Shown: one piece after another, positions 15,637-25,726 of the stretch
Layout: each line of letters begins with the position of its first letter
Position numbering within the stretch: position 1 is the stretch's first letter
Assembly (NCBI GenBank): GCA_015485155.1
Contig: WFUF01000016.1
Span: 62,001-126,000 of the forward strand
Source of the DNA: Robiginitomaculum sp.
Lineage (GTDB): Bacteria; Pseudomonadota; Alphaproteobacteria; Caulobacterales; Maricaulaceae
DNA: 64,000 bases
Reading direction: 5' to 3'
Program-made: the position numbers and the translations under genes
Notes under the pieces: generated by a model
What the model was told of the DNA's origin: nothing
Database searches by the model: none
What the model saw: only the letters and a program-made list of their open reading frames with translations

Positions 15637-17241
15637 TTACATTCGGAAAATACCAAACCGGGTGTCTGTATCCGGGGCATTTTGGCTCATGGCAAGGGAC
15701 AGGCCCAGTACACGGCGACTATCAGCAGGCGCGATAATACCATCATCCCAGATCCGGGCGCTTGAATAATAAGGGGATCCTTCAACTTCGTATTTTTCGC
15801 GGATTGGGTTCTTGAACTGCTCTTCTGCTTCTTCACTCCAGCTGTCACCATTTTGCTCTATGCCGTCGCGCTTTACAGTTGCCAGAACACTGGCAGCCTG
15901 CTCTCCCCCCATTACAGATATCCGGGAATTTGGCCACATAAACATCAGGCGCGGAGAATATGCCCGTCCACACATGCCGTAATTACCAGCCCCGTATGAG
16001 CCACCTATTACCAATGTGAATTTTGGCACTTGTGCGCAAGCCACAGCGGTCACCATTTTAGCACCGTGTTTGGCAATGCCTCCGGCTTCATACTTTCCGC
16101 CAACCATAAACCCGGAAATGTTCTGCAAGAACACCAAAGGCGTATTGCGCTGACAGCATAGCTCAATGAAATGGGCGGCCTTTTGCGCACTTTCTGCAAA
16201 TAAAACGCCATTATTCGCCAAAATACCAACCCGCTGCCCATAGATACGGGCAAAACCTGTAACCAGTGTGGTGCCAAACAGTTTTTTGAACTCGTCAAAC
16301 TCTGAGCCATCGACAATCCGTGCAATTACCTCGCGCACATCATAAGAAGCACGAAGATCAACAGGAACAATACCATGTAACTCTTCCATGTCGTATAAGG
16401 GCTCATTGAACGAAACAGCAGAATTTGTAAGCTGTGGCGGCTTTAGATTACGAACAATGCTTCTTACTATTTGCAAGGCGTGATGATCATCATTGGCCAC
16501 ATGATCGACTACTCCAGAATTACGGCCATGTACATCAGCACCACCAAGATCTTCGGCAGAAATCACCTCACCGGTCGCAGCCTTTACCAATGGCGGGCCG
16601 GCCAGAAAAATAGTCCCCGTACCCCGGACGATCACCGTTTCATCAGCCATGGCCGGAACATAAGCCCCGCCAGCAGTACAAGAACCCATTACGGCAGCTA
16701 TTTGGGAAATACCCTTTGCCGACAGATTGGCCTGATTAAAAAAGATACGGCCAAAATGGTCCCGGTCTGGAAACACTTCGGCCTGATGGGGTAAATTGGC
16801 TCCGCCACTGTCTACCAGATAAATACACGGCAAATGGTTCTCCAGCGCAATTTCCTGCGCACGCAAATGCTTTTTCACGGTCAAGGGATAATAGGTGCCG
16901 CCCTTGACCGTAGCATCATTGGCCACCACCATTACTTCGCGGCCCTCAACTCTGCCAATGCCGGTAATTATTCCAGCGCCTGGAATGTCTGCATCATAGA
17001 CACCGTTCGCAGCCAATGCTGAGAGCTCCAAGAATGGCGATCCGGGATCAAGCAATAATTCAACACGGTCTCTGGGCAGTAATTTGCCCCTGCTGGTGTG
17101 CTTGTTGCGCGCCCGCTCAGATCCGCCTTTGGCCGCTTGCGCCGTTTTTTGGCGCAATTCTGATACCAGTGCCTCCATCGCAGATTTGTTGTTTGCATAG
17201 GTCTGGTCTGCGGTATTGATTTGGGTTTGAAGCACACTCAT
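15637..17241 (-). CDS. mccB: Methylcrotonyl-CoA carboxylase beta subunit
   Basis: A 534-residue biotin-dependent carboxyltransferase. The N-terminal half has [20 protein letters not shown] and [11 protein letters not shown]. The middle has [16 protein letters not shown], and the C-terminal half has NISGFMVG and [16 protein letters not shown], all typical of the leucine-degradation enzyme rather than PccB. It carboxylates 3-methylcrotonyl-CoA. The usual neighbours mccA, liuC and mvaB are not here, and isovaleryl-CoA dehydrogenase lies 17 kb away, so the leucine pathway is split in this genome. About 95 bases separate it from tgt. Confidence 0.93.
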   Translation of the reverse strand: MSVLQTQINTADQTYANNKSAMEALVSELRQKTAQAAKGGSERARNKHTSRGKLLPRDRVELLLDPGSPFLELSALAANGVYDADIPGAGIITGIGRVEGREVMVVANDATVKGGTYYPLTVKKHLRAQEIALENHLPCIYLVDSGGANLPHQAEVFPDRDHFGRIFFNQANLSAKGISQIAAVMGSCTAGGAYVPAMADETVIVRGTGTIFLAGPPLVKAATGEVISAEDLGGADVHGRNSGVVDHVANDDHHALQIVRSIVRNLKPPQLTNSAVSFNEPLYDMEELHGIVPVDLRASYDVREVIARIVDGSEFDEFKKLFGTTLVTGFARIYGQRVGILANNGVLFAESAQKAAHFIELCCQRNTPLVFLQNISGFMVGGKYEAGGIAKHGAKMVTAVACAQVPKFTLVIGGSYGAGNYGMCGRAYSPRLMFMWPNSRISVMGGEQAASVLATVKRDGIEQNGDSWSEEAEEQFKNPIREKYEVEGSPYYSSARIWDDGIIAPADSRRVLGLSLAMSQNAPDTDTRFGIFRM

Positions 17242-17420
17242 CGCGTATTTCCTTGTGAATCGTTTTAGATTTTGGTTGTAATGTGCTTCGAGCTGGCGGT
17301 CGAGTTGCTTATGAGAAATTCTCTTAAGAGCCTAAACAAATAGCAATTTTGGGATATGAAACTTTCAAACTGCCGACAGCTTGTCGCATTGTTTACCGTT
17401 TTATAGTAGATTACCTGATT

Positions 17421-18044
17421 ATGAGAATGAACAGAAGATCAGTATTGGCAAGTCTGTCCGCCTTTTCCCTTGCAGGCGGTGTCGTGGCGCAAGGTCTGCC
17501 CCCAGCTATTTTTGCACTGATGAACCACCCCGCTGCCAGCTTTTTCGAAGCGCCGCCACCAAATTCAGGTATTCCGTTGAATCTGCCGATTGACAGTTTG
17601 CAAGGCTCTGCCAACTGGCAGCAATTATTTGAGGGGCGCGCTGTATTACTTGATTTATGGGCGAGCTGGTGCGCTCCATGTCTGGTTGAAACCCCGGGCT
17701 TAAATGCCTTATCGGAACAATATGGCTCAGACACCTTTGCAGTGGCGGTCTTAAAAACTGCTGACCCCAATACCAGCCTGATGCAAATGCAGCAGATATT
17801 TGATCGGGGAAATTACAATGCGCTTACTGCGTTTGCTGATGGCTCTGCCGATGGCTGGGGGTTCTTTCGGGCATTAAAGGTAAATATGCGAAACTCACAA
17901 AAGCAGGCCGGACTGCCAATGGCGGCATTAGTCGGCCCTGATGGCCGCGAGATTGCCCGCACATATGGCACCATTAAGGGGCGAAAATGGGAACACCCGC
18001 AAATCGCTGATTTTATCGCCCAATTTTCCAAAGCGTGGAGTTGA
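17421..18044 (+). CDS. TlpA-like exported thioredoxin-fold protein
   Basis: A 207-residue protein with an N-terminal signal (MRMNRRSVLASLSAF), whose twin arginine suggests Tat export or possibly a lipid-free anchor. The thioredoxin domain has LLDLWASWCAPCLVETPGL with the WCAPC redox pair, and later GLPMAALVGPDG with the cis-Pro region. TlpA/ResA-like proteins reduce periplasmic disulphides, often for cytochrome c assembly. The start is uncertain (17421 or 17427); a longer in-frame reading from 17349 would bury the signal. The patatin gene begins one base after the stop codon, so the two are coupled. Confidence 0.85.
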   Translation: MRMNRRSVLASLSAFSLAGGVVAQGLPPAIFALMNHPAASFFEAPPPNSGIPLNLPIDSLQGSANWQQLFEGRAVLLDLWASWCAPCLVETPGLNALSEQYGSDTFAVAVLKTADPNTSLMQMQQIFDRGNYNALTAFADGSADGWGFFRALKVNMRNSQKQAGLPMAALVGPDGREIARTYGTIKGRKWEHPQIADFIAQFSKAWS

Positions 18045-18045
18045 T

Positions 18046-19794
18046 ATGCCCAGCGAGCCTTCACGACCTGACTTTGAATATATCAGCGAAATAGCCATTC
18101 TCTCTGCTGCTCCCAAAGGCGCCTTAAAGGCTTTGGCTAAGAAATCTGAGAAGATCATGGTGCTGGGCGGAAAACCTTTGTTTCAGCCGGGCGAAATTGC
18201 CGACAGTATCTATTTTGTTAAATCCGGAGTTTTGGGAGCTTTTCACATAGCAACAGATGGTGAGTTGGAACTGCTAGGCTATATCCGTTCTGGCGAACCA
18301 GTTGGGGAAATGGCGTTTTTGGGATCAACTCCGCACTCAAGTGCAGTTTATGCGCTGCGCGATGCGGAACTGGTGCGGGTCTCACGATCTGCTTTTGAGA
18401 AATTTTCTCTTAAATTCCCCCAATTACTGCAAGGTCTCTCACAGATGATCGTCTTGCGCATGCGCTCAAATAACAGGTGCAGCGCCCATGAGCGCAGCCA
18501 GCCCAAAGTGTTTGCCATGCTGGCTACTTCACCAACCATCCCTTGCGAGTTTCTGGCTAACAGATTGCTAAAGCATCTGGCAAAGTTTGGAAAAAGAGCA
18601 ATCATTATCGGCCCGGATGCCAAAAACCAGTCTCCTGGCTGGTTTGATAAACAGGAGCAAGGTCACGATATTGTCCTGATGCACAGCCCTATTGCTGATG
18701 ATGACTGGTATCGATTATGCTTAAGACAGGCTGATCGGCTATGGATATTGGGACGTGCCGACGCACGACCATCTGAGCCGCTTCTGCCCCCGGAAAATTC
18801 TCCGGCCAGATCCATGCGGCTGGTGGATGTAATTTTATTGCACAATGAGGGAGAACGTGCAGTAAGCGCTGGGAAAGACTGGAAACATGCTGCCGGAGCA
18901 TCCCGTATTTTTAACTGGCGAACAGGCAATAAACAAGATGCAGCCCGCATTGCACGAACTGCAGCCGGGCGCTCGGTGGGACTGGTGCTGTCTGGTGGAG
19001 GGGCCCGGGCCTATGCTCATATTGGTGCTGTGCGCGCCTTGCGCGAAGCCAAAATACCTATTGATTTTTGTGGTGGCACTTCAATGGGAGCCATAATTGC
19101 CGCCAATGTAGCCATGGGCTGGGATGACGAACAGATTGAACGAAGCATTTTAGATGCCTTTGTAAACTCTAACCCGGTTGATGATTACCGGCTGCCAGTG
19201 GTGGCGCTGACCAAGGGTATTAAAGTTCGCCGCCGACTGGCAAGGTATTTTGGTGACATGCAGATTGAAAATATGGCTCTGCCGTTTTTTTGCCTGTCAA
19301 CCAATTTGACCACTGGAAAACCCACGGTTCATCGTACCGGATTGCTTAGAAGGTCTTTGCGCGCCTCCATTGCCTTACCTGGTGTATTGCCGCCTGTGGT
19401 TATCAATTCCGAAGTACATGTAGATGGAGCAGTGCTGAATAATTTTCCGGTTGATGTGATGCAGGATTTTCACCGCGGTTCAGTTCTAGGCGTTGATGTC
19501 TCACAGGTTCGTGGCCTTGATGCCGAAGAGTTTATCAACCCTCCGGGTTTTTTCTCATGGGTATTGCAAAATGGATTACGCACAGCTCCGCCGATTGCAT
19601 CGCTTTTATTGCGCACAGCAACCCTGTCCACCAGCAATCTGGACGCAAGACGATCTCATGCTGATATACTGGTTTTACCCAAAATGGATGAGATTGATCT
19701 TCGGGATTGGAAAGCTTTTGATAAGGCGACCCATGCCGGATATGAAGCCACGGTTAAGGTGTTGGAAGCCGGCCTGTTAGATCATTTGCAATAG
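18046..19794 (+). CDS. Patatin-like phospholipase with cyclic-nucleotide-binding domain
   Basis: A 582-residue NTE-type protein. Residues about 25-140 form a cNMP-binding domain (GEIADSIYFVKSGVLG, GEPVGEMAFLG). The patatin domain begins near 311 with the oxyanion loop SGGGARAYAH (316 on), then the nucleophile Ser346 in GTSMG, and later VDGAVLNNFP with the catalytic Asp. These enzymes deacylate lysophospholipids. The cNMP pocket may be degenerate, as in many bacterial NTEs. The start at 18046 has GTGGAG upstream and follows the thioredoxin gene's TGA; an upstream start would overlap that gene by 100 bases. Confidence 0.9.
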   Translation: MPSEPSRPDFEYISEIAILSAAPKGALKALAKKSEKIMVLGGKPLFQPGEIADSIYFVKSGVLGAFHIATDGELELLGYIRSGEPVGEMAFLGSTPHSSAVYALRDAELVRVSRSAFEKFSLKFPQLLQGLSQMIVLRMRSNNRCSAHERSQPKVFAMLATSPTIPCEFLANRLLKHLAKFGKRAIIIGPDAKNQSPGWFDKQEQGHDIVLMHSPIADDDWYRLCLRQADRLWILGRADARPSEPLLPPENSPARSMRLVDVILLHNEGERAVSAGKDWKHAAGASRIFNWRTGNKQDAARIARTAAGRSVGLVLSGGGARAYAHIGAVRALREAKIPIDFCGGTSMGAIIAANVAMGWDDEQIERSILDAFVNSNPVDDYRLPVVALTKGIKVRRRLARYFGDMQIENMALPFFCLSTNLTTGKPTVHRTGLLRRSLRASIALPGVLPPVVINSEVHVDGAVLNNFPVDVMQDFHRGSVLGVDVSQVRGLDAEEFINPPGFFSWVLQNGLRTAPPIASLLLRTATLSTSNLDARRSHADILVLPKMDEIDLRDWKAFDKATHAGYEATVKVLEAGLLDHLQ

Positions 19795-19818
19795 CCTCAA
19801 TCACAATTGCCCCAATGT

Positions 19819-19850
19819 AAACAACCCCGCCATAACATGACGGGGTTGTT
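19819..19850. terminator. Bidirectional terminator between patatin and TonB receptor genes
   Basis: AACAACCCCG and CGGGGTTGTT form a perfect 10-bp stem with an 11-base loop. It sits 25 bases past the patatin gene stop and about 80 bases past the convergent receptor stop. Its A and T ends give a short U tract in either direction. Confidence 0.75.
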
Positions 19851-19929
19851 CATTTGCAAGAAAGGTTGATCAAAGGATCGAGTTATACACGTGATGGCTG
19901 GAGCATTTGCCAACAGAAGTGGAAACGCT

Positions 19930-22359
19930 CTAGAACGTGTAACTCACACCAGCATACCAGGATCCACCTTCATAGTTCGCCGCGCTGCGACGGGGGTATG
20001 GCAAGCCAACGCTTAAGCGATTTGCATTAGGCGGGCCAATGGTATCCACAAAGCTATCAAAAATATTGGATCCACCAACTTTTAATCTGATACGGTCGGT
20101 AGCCTGATAGCCAACTTCCATATCAAAATAAATTGTTGCACCAATCTTGGCCGATGGTGGCTTACCATCAACACCATTGATTCTGCCCCGTTCATCATAG
20201 TGAGCACCATAATAATTGGCACGCATCATAACATTCCAGGCATCACCAAACCATGTATTGGCAGTCATGGTGAAACGGTTGTTTGGATAATTGTTCTCAA
20301 TATCTTCAACATTAGCATCACTAACCGGCTTAACACCGTTAACAAGCCTTTGGTTTACAACATTGATTTTGTTGTAGCTGTAGGCGAATGAGAAGTCAGT
20401 CGAAGCATTGTTTGACCATTCCTGAGTCGATGTAATGACGACATCCACCCCTTTATAATCAACGTCTAATGCATTGGTGAAGAACGAAATAGTTGAACCA
20501 TCCGCAGCAGTTATATCACCAGAGCGATAAATCCGATTATCAACGCCAATTCTGTACATATCGACGGTCATAGTGGTATTATCACCAAGAGCAGCCGTTG
20601 CACCAAAGCTCAAATTTACGGATTTTTCTTCTGTTAGCGCCTTGCCACCGGCAGCTATTGCTCTTGGGTCGGTTGGCGAGATCAGGCCCTCAAGAACCAA
20701 ACCGCCTGTTGCACCGTCAACGGTACTAATGGTGGCCTTGACATTCGCCTGACCTGGAGTCGGGGCCTTAAAGCCTGTTGAGGCTGCACCACGCAAGGTA
20801 AAGTCATCAGTGAGCTTGTATCGTGCAGCAATCTTGCCGTTTAATGTACCGCCAAAATCTGAGAAATCTTCATATCTTGCAGCATATTGAACCAGAAACT
20901 TGTCCGTAATATCATGCTCAATATCAATATAAGCAGCCCAGTTATTGCGGCTGAACCGTCCGGCATCACTAGGTGAAATTCGACCGTCAACACCAACTCC
21001 TTCATTGCCGTTTTCGTCAACCCATGAATTGCGCTCACCAGCATTAGCCGTAAAGGTCTCCCGGCGCCATTCAGCACCATAAGCCAAATTGATATTATCG
21101 GTAACCATCTTGGAAAAATCAGCATTAAAGCTCAACTCTTCCTGTTCATAGCCACCCATGACGAAATCTGTTTGCGGGATTTCACCTGTTGGCGTCAGCC
21201 CCAGACCTGGGTTGATTTCATTGTTGAGAAACAAGGACAATTTGTTCTGACCATAGCCGAAGCTAAAGTCGTATAATGTACCATCGCCAAATTGACCTTT
21301 TGCACCGGTTGACAGGCTGTAATCCTTTTGGTTTCCGTCCAGATAAGGAGTGTAACCAGTTACAGATAAAGGCCCATTATATCCAAGCTGTGTAACAAGA
21401 TAATCCAATGCCGCAGCATCATCGTCATCTCCGGGCCTTCTGTAGAAGAACCGGTAACGCCCGAAAGTATCACCATAGCCAGCGCGGGTATAAAGAGAAA
21501 GATTATCATTAATATCAATGCCGGAATTTAAGAAAAACCGCAGCGCATTGGTCTCAGGACGACCCCATGTTTGCACCAGTGGCGCATCATCAAATGGAGA
21601 GTCAGCACCAACGCCAACCACACCGGCATCAATCATGGCTTGTGCATCTGGTCTTTGCACACCGCGAGAAAGAGCCTGATTGTCCTGATATTCAAAGCTG
21701 ACATTGGCAAAGCCCTTATCGCCCAGAGAAAAACCCTGATTCATTCCCAGCTTATAATTAACTTCGCCCTGGTAGTGCTGACCATATTGCAGCTCATAAG
21801 ATCCGCCTTCTGCAGCATCCTTGGTCACAAAATTGATCACACCAGCAATGGCATCTGAACCATATTGTGAAGATGCACCATCCCGCAGCACTTCAACCCG
21901 CTTTAGTGCAATAGAGGGGATCATGCCAATGTCCACACCTTGTGCACCATTACCAGCGGCAGGTGCAAAAAACTGAATGACTGCAGATCTGTGCCGCCGT
22001 TTTCCATCAACGAGCACCAGGGTCTCATCCGGAGCAGTTCCGCGCAAGGCAGTAGGTCGCACAAATGCACTGGTATCACCAGTTGCCGGAATAGCAGTAT
22101 AAGAAGGTATCAAATTCTTCAGATTATCAGTTAAATCTGCAGTACCCCCCATAGCAACAAGATCATCTGCAGAGATAACATCCACAGGAACCGTGGTATC
22201 CTGTGCGGATCTAGGCTTTGTACTACGTGAACCAATTGTCACGATTTCATCAACATAAGCCTCGTCAGAACTTTGCGCCAGAACCGGTGTACCCAGCGCC
22301 AGCGCAACCAGACAGGTTGAGCCCAGCAGTGTGGTTGTGGTTTTTCGATAAATACTCAT
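19930..22359 (-). CDS. TonB-dependent outer-membrane receptor
   Basis: An 809-residue receptor. The signal peptide ends after VLA near residue 28, followed by VDEIVTIGSRS as the TonB-box region. The plug has ETLVLVDGKRRHRSAVIQFF and SIALKRVEVLRDGASSQYGS, then GVINFVTK. The barrel ends with an aromatic WYAGVSYTF. The RRHRSA plug type is frequent in caulobacterial and gammaproteobacterial receptors for organic ligands; the ligand is unknown. It stands alone, divergent from the branched-chain amino acid operon and ending at a shared terminator. Confidence 0.92.
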   Translation of the reverse strand: MSIYRKTTTTLLGSTCLVALALGTPVLAQSSDEAYVDEIVTIGSRSTKPRSAQDTTVPVDVISADDLVAMGGTADLTDNLKNLIPSYTAIPATGDTSAFVRPTALRGTAPDETLVLVDGKRRHRSAVIQFFAPAAGNGAQGVDIGMIPSIALKRVEVLRDGASSQYGSDAIAGVINFVTKDAAEGGSYELQYGQHYQGEVNYKLGMNQGFSLGDKGFANVSFEYQDNQALSRGVQRPDAQAMIDAGVVGVGADSPFDDAPLVQTWGRPETNALRFFLNSGIDINDNLSLYTRAGYGDTFGRYRFFYRRPGDDDDAAALDYLVTQLGYNGPLSVTGYTPYLDGNQKDYSLSTGAKGQFGDGTLYDFSFGYGQNKLSLFLNNEINPGLGLTPTGEIPQTDFVMGGYEQEELSFNADFSKMVTDNINLAYGAEWRRETFTANAGERNSWVDENGNEGVGVDGRISPSDAGRFSRNNWAAYIDIEHDITDKFLVQYAARYEDFSDFGGTLNGKIAARYKLTDDFTLRGAASTGFKAPTPGQANVKATISTVDGATGGLVLEGLISPTDPRAIAAGGKALTEEKSVNLSFGATAALGDNTTMTVDMYRIGVDNRIYRSGDITAADGSTISFFTNALDVDYKGVDVVITSTQEWSNNASTDFSFAYSYNKINVVNQRLVNGVKPVSDANVEDIENNYPNNRFTMTANTWFGDAWNVMMRANYYGAHYDERGRINGVDGKPPSAKIGATIYFDMEVGYQATDRIRLKVGGSNIFDSFVDTIGPPNANRLSVGLPYPRRSAANYEGGSWYAGVSYTF

Positions 22360-22590
22360 AAATTTCGCCCCTATTTTGCGTTTATGATTGTGTTACGTTT
22401 TGGGACGCTGTTTCCCTTGAAAATAATTGCATTAGAACCCAGGGCCTGATCCAAGCTGTTTATGCTAAAAGGTTTTTTCAATTCTTTGTTTTACGTGGCA
22501 ATAACTGACTACCGCAAGCGCACTGTTTTAATAAGCTGCCGCTGCCCTATCGGGACGCAGGATCACTCATTAAACTTTGCAAAAAAAGCC

Positions 22591-22629
22591 TAAGGAATAG
22601 AATTTCCACAAGGAAGCGATCATTCCTTA
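22591..22629. promoter_or_regulatory. Nested inverted repeat upstream of the ilv leader
   Basis: TAAGGAAT and ATTCCTTA form 8-bp arms, with a smaller TTCC/GGAA repeat inside. It lies between the divergent TonB receptor and ilv leader, about 230 bases from the receptor start and 210 from the leader start. It may be a regulator-binding site. No other gene is seen between 22359 and 22836, and I could not assign a promoter with confidence. Confidence 0.3.
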
Positions 22630-22835
22630 ATAGGGAAAATCTTTTCTTGATTTCATCAAAATGATGGCAAAACGAAAGAAAAAACTATTTTTTTGCAGTT
22701 TTTATAAAATTAATGCTTGCATATGCAGATTATGGCTGTAGAGAAGCAAACAAGCAAAGCGTTGCCTATGCAACTCTTCAATGTGTATGGAGACAATTCG
22801 TGAATAAAGTCGCGAACAATAGTAAGATCACCGCC

Positions 22836-22937
22836 ATGGTCACCTCCCCAATGCTCACAAGGCATGTGTCTGTGCGCGCCCTCCTCATTCTAGTCAGCCT
22901 CATTATCGTCGTGCTTCCACCAGGAGCAGGCAACTAG
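22836..22937 (+). CDS. Leader peptide of the ilv-leu operon
   Basis: A 33-codon reading frame, or 28 codons if the second ATG at 22851 is used. It reads ...[20 protein letters not shown] and stops, so 14 of the last 28 codons are Leu, Val or Ile. The tail VVLPPGAGN resembles the enterobacterial ilvGMEDA leader, which has runs of Val and Ile followed by PPCGA. It is not a structural gene: ribosome stalling in the run should set the state of the downstream attenuator. An AGTAAGA lies upstream of the first ATG. A longer frame from 22713 exists but lacks coding character. Confidence 0.85.
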   Translation: MVTSPMLTRHVSVRALLILVSLIIVVLPPGAGN

Positions 22938-22998
22938 ATTAGCGCATATAAATGTACCGATCACCCGCCCGCTTCTCGAACAGAAGCGGGTTTTTTTT
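22878..22998 (+). promoter_or_regulatory. Transcription attenuator of the ilv-leu operon
   Basis: Four complementary segments can be read. Segment 1, GCCCTCCT (22878-22885), can pair with segment 2, AGGAGCAGGC (22922-22931), with a two-base bulge. Segment 2 can instead pair with segment 3, GCCCGCTTCT (22967-22976), in nine of ten positions including one G-U pair. Segments 3 and 4 form the terminator. Stalling at the Leu/Ile/Val codons (22881-22916) would free segment 2 and favour read-through. A ribosome reaching the stop at 22935 would cover segment 2 and favour termination. Confidence 0.8.
22968..22998 (+). terminator. Attenuator terminator ahead of ilvC
   Basis: CCCGCTTCT and AGAAGCGGG form a perfect 9-bp stem with a five-base loop, followed directly by eight T residues. 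It lies between the leader stop codon and the ilvC start at 23014, exactly where an attenuator terminator belongs. Confidence 0.93.
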
Positions 22999-23013
22999 GC
23001 AAGGAATAATTCA

Positions 23014-23988
23014 ATGACAACTACTGAAACAACAATCGCCATAATCGGTTATGGCAGTCAGGGCCGGGCCCACGCTCTGAACTTGCATGAAAGCGGCTTT
23101 GATGTGGTTGTTGGTGTCCGCGAAGACGGGCCCGGACATAAAAGGGCCACACAGGACGGCTTGCCTACTGCAAGCCCTGCCGATGCCGCAGCACAGGCAA
23201 GCCTGATAGCAATGCTCACCCCTGATCTTAGTCATCAGGAAATATTTCAAAACAGCATTGTCACAAACCTTTCGCCAAATGATGCATTATTGTTCGCACA
23301 CGGATTTACCGTTCACTATGGTCAGATAGAACCGCCGGCCATGGTTGATGTGGTTCTGGTTGCTCCCAAGGGGCCAGGTGATTTGGTGCGACGTGAATAT
23401 CAGCGTGGCCGGGGAGTGCCATGCCTGTTTGCGGTGCATCAGGATGCAACCGGTACAGCAGATGCCCGGGCACAGGCTTATGCGGCCGGTATCGGCGGCG
23501 CAAAAACCAAAGCCATCAAAACCAGTTTTGCCGAAGAAACCGAAACTGATCTGTTTGGTGAACAGGCCGTATTGTGCGGCGGAGTGACAGAACTGATCAC
23601 TGCCGGATTTGATACTCTGGTTGATGCCGGATACCAGCCGGAAGTTGCCTATTATGAATGTTTGCATGAATTAAAGCTGATTGTTGATCTGCTCTATGAG
23701 GGCGGATTGTCAAAAATGCATAAATATATTTCAGAAACAGCAATTTATGGCGACCTTACCGCCGGCCCTCATATTATCAATAATGAAACCCGCAATCGCA
23801 TGCGGGAAATATTGAGCCATATTCAAAAGGGTAATTTCGCCAAAGAGTGGATTTCGGAGAATCAGGCCGGAAAGCCAAAATACCAATCCCTGATGCAACA
23901 GGACATGGCTCACCCAATTGAACAGGTGGGCGCCCGTTTGCGTGCAGATATGGCATGGCTGAACACAAGCAAGCCCCTTGCCGAATAA
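23014..23988 (+). CDS. ilvC: Ketol-acid reductoisomerase
   Basis: A 324-residue class I enzyme. It converts acetolactate and acetohydroxybutyrate to the dihydroxy acids, using NADPH and Mg. Features seen: the Rossmann motif [17 protein letters not shown] at the extreme N-terminus, [17 protein letters not shown], and the metal-binding [16 protein letters not shown] with later [14 protein letters not shown]. The sequence begins almost directly with the Rossmann strand, lacking the leader of common alphaproteobacterial IlvC; this form resembles Xanthomonas-type proteins. AAGGA precedes the ATG. It is first in the operon, directly after the attenuator. Confidence 0.95.
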   Translation: MTTTETTIAIIGYGSQGRAHALNLHESGFDVVVGVREDGPGHKRATQDGLPTASPADAAAQASLIAMLTPDLSHQEIFQNSIVTNLSPNDALLFAHGFTVHYGQIEPPAMVDVVLVAPKGPGDLVRREYQRGRGVPCLFAVHQDATGTADARAQAYAAGIGGAKTKAIKTSFAEETETDLFGEQAVLCGGVTELITAGFDTLVDAGYQPEVAYYECLHELKLIVDLLYEGGLSKMHKYISETAIYGDLTAGPHIINNETRNRMREILSHIQKGNFAKEWISENQAGKPKYQSLMQQDMAHPIEQVGARLRADMAWLNTSKPLAE

Positions 23989-24024
23989 TTCTGATCTGGC
24001 CCAAAACAACCCGGTGAATTTATC

Positions 24025-25725
24025 ATGTCAGCCTCAAATCCTGATCAATTTGAAAATGAACGCACTGCCACCAGTTCGCAAACTGGTGCACAGCTTGTGG
24101 TTAAAGCCCTGCAGGATCAAGGGGTTGATCTGGTGTTTGGCTATCCTGGGGGTACCATTATGCCATTTTATGATGCCCTGCCCGGCTCATCATTAAGGCA
24201 TATTCTGGTGCGTCATGAACAAGCAGCAGCATTTGCTGCTGATGCCTATGCTCGCGCCACAGGCAAAGCCGGGGTTTGCATTGCAACTTCAGGCCCCGGC
24301 GCCACCAATTTATTGACCGGAATTGCCAATGCTTTTTTGGACTCGGTGCCAATGATCGCCATTACAGGTCAGGTGCCAACTGCAGTAATGGGTACAGACG
24401 CATTTCAGGAAATTGATATTTTTGGCATGGCCATGCCAGTGGTGAAACACAGCTTTTTAATCCGAAAAGCCGAAGATATACCGCACATCATCGCCAGAGC
24501 CTTTCAAATCGCAACATCAGGGCGACCTGGCCCGGTATTGATTGATCTGCCCAAGGATATTGCCCAAATGCAGGTGCCATCACCAGTTAAGGCCATTTTA
24601 CCCCCTGCCCCGACCCGGCAACCGGCCATGGCTGATATTTCTGATGCCATAGAATTACTAAAAACCGCAAAACAACCAGTGCTTTATATAGGTGGCGGAG
24701 TTGCCAAGTCCGGAGCCAGCAAGGCCTTGCGCTCCATGAACGAAATAGCCGGTATTCCAGCGGTGGCAACCTTGACCGGACTGGGGGTTCTGCCAACCGG
24801 ATCTGAGAATTTTTTTGGTATGCTCGGCATGCATGGCAGTAAGGCTGCCAATATCCTTGTGCAAAAATCAGATGTGCTGCTGGTGTGTGGCGCGCGCTTT
24901 GACGATAGGGCCACAGGCAAGCTGGACAGTTTTGCCGCCGGTGCCAGAGTTATCCATCTTGATTGTGATCCAGCAGAAATCAGCAAATTGCGTCATGTTG
25001 ATGTTGCTGTACCTGGTGCCTTGAAAGCGGCCATTGAACAATTAAAAGTACCAAAGCTGAACATTGAACCATGGCGTAAACAGGCAAAGGATTTGCGCAG
25101 GCAATTTGCCTTTGACTATAACGCCCCTGGAGCCGGTGTTTTTGCACCGGCCTTTTTAGAGAAACTTTCGCGCAGGGCTCCAAATAATTTTGTCGCCACA
25201 TGTGATGTGGGACAACATCAGATGTGGGTGGCACAGCATTGTAATTTCAACCGTCCTGAAGCCCACCTGACTTCCGGCGGTCTTGGAGCCATGGGCTACG
25301 GGATTCCGGCTGGCATTGGTGCAAAGCTGGGCAATCCCAAAGACTGTGTTGTCACCATAACCGGTGATGGCTCGATCATGATGAATATTCAGGAACTGGC
25401 CACTATACGGCGCTATGGCATCGGGTTGAAAATCGTCCTGTTTGACAATTCAGCATTGGGCCTGGTTCGCCAATGGCAGGAGCTGTTTTACGAACAGAAT
25501 TTTAGCGAAGTTGATCTGTATGACAATCCTGACTTCGCCAGTGTCGCCCGCGCATTTGGCATTGAAGCTTTTACGGTGTCCCGCCGGGAACAGGTCGATG
25601 GGGCAATTGAGAGATTACTAAAAACCGACGGCCCGGTTCTGGCTCATGTGCGTATTGATCCGCGTGAAAATGTCTGGCCGCTGGTTCCTCCGGGAAAATC
25701 CAACGCTGAAATGATGGAGCCTTAA
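24025..25725 (+). CDS. ilvG: Acetolactate synthase, catalytic subunit
   Basis: A 566-residue thiamine-diphosphate enzyme that condenses pyruvate with pyruvate or 2-oxobutyrate. Features seen: VFGYPGGTIMPFYDALP, the catalytic Glu in LVRHEQAAAFAADAYAR, GPGATNLLTGIANA, QEIDIFGMAMPVVKHSF and the ThDP/Mg motif from ITGDGSIMMN to FDNSALGLVRQWQ. I use ilvG because the partner small subunit is of the short IlvM type; ilvB or ilvI would be equivalent functional names. It lies 36 bases after ilvC. Confidence 0.93.
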   Translation: MSASNPDQFENERTATSSQTGAQLVVKALQDQGVDLVFGYPGGTIMPFYDALPGSSLRHILVRHEQAAAFAADAYARATGKAGVCIATSGPGATNLLTGIANAFLDSVPMIAITGQVPTAVMGTDAFQEIDIFGMAMPVVKHSFLIRKAEDIPHIIARAFQIATSGRPGPVLIDLPKDIAQMQVPSPVKAILPPAPTRQPAMADISDAIELLKTAKQPVLYIGGGVAKSGASKALRSMNEIAGIPAVATLTGLGVLPTGSENFFGMLGMHGSKAANILVQKSDVLLVCGARFDDRATGKLDSFAAGARVIHLDCDPAEISKLRHVDVAVPGALKAAIEQLKVPKLNIEPWRKQAKDLRRQFAFDYNAPGAGVFAPAFLEKLSRRAPNNFVATCDVGQHQMWVAQHCNFNRPEAHLTSGGLGAMGYGIPAGIGAKLGNPKDCVVTITGDGSIMMNIQELATIRRYGIGLKIVLFDNSALGLVRQWQELFYEQNFSEVDLYDNPDFASVARAFGIEAFTVSRREQVDGAIERLLKTDGPVLAHVRIDPRENVWPLVPPGKSNAEMMEP

Positions 25726-25726
25726 A

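Noticed and set aside
22713-22937. 74-codon version of the ilv leader
   Set aside because: The first 40 codons show no coding pattern; the ATG at 22836 or 22851 gives a leader of normal size.
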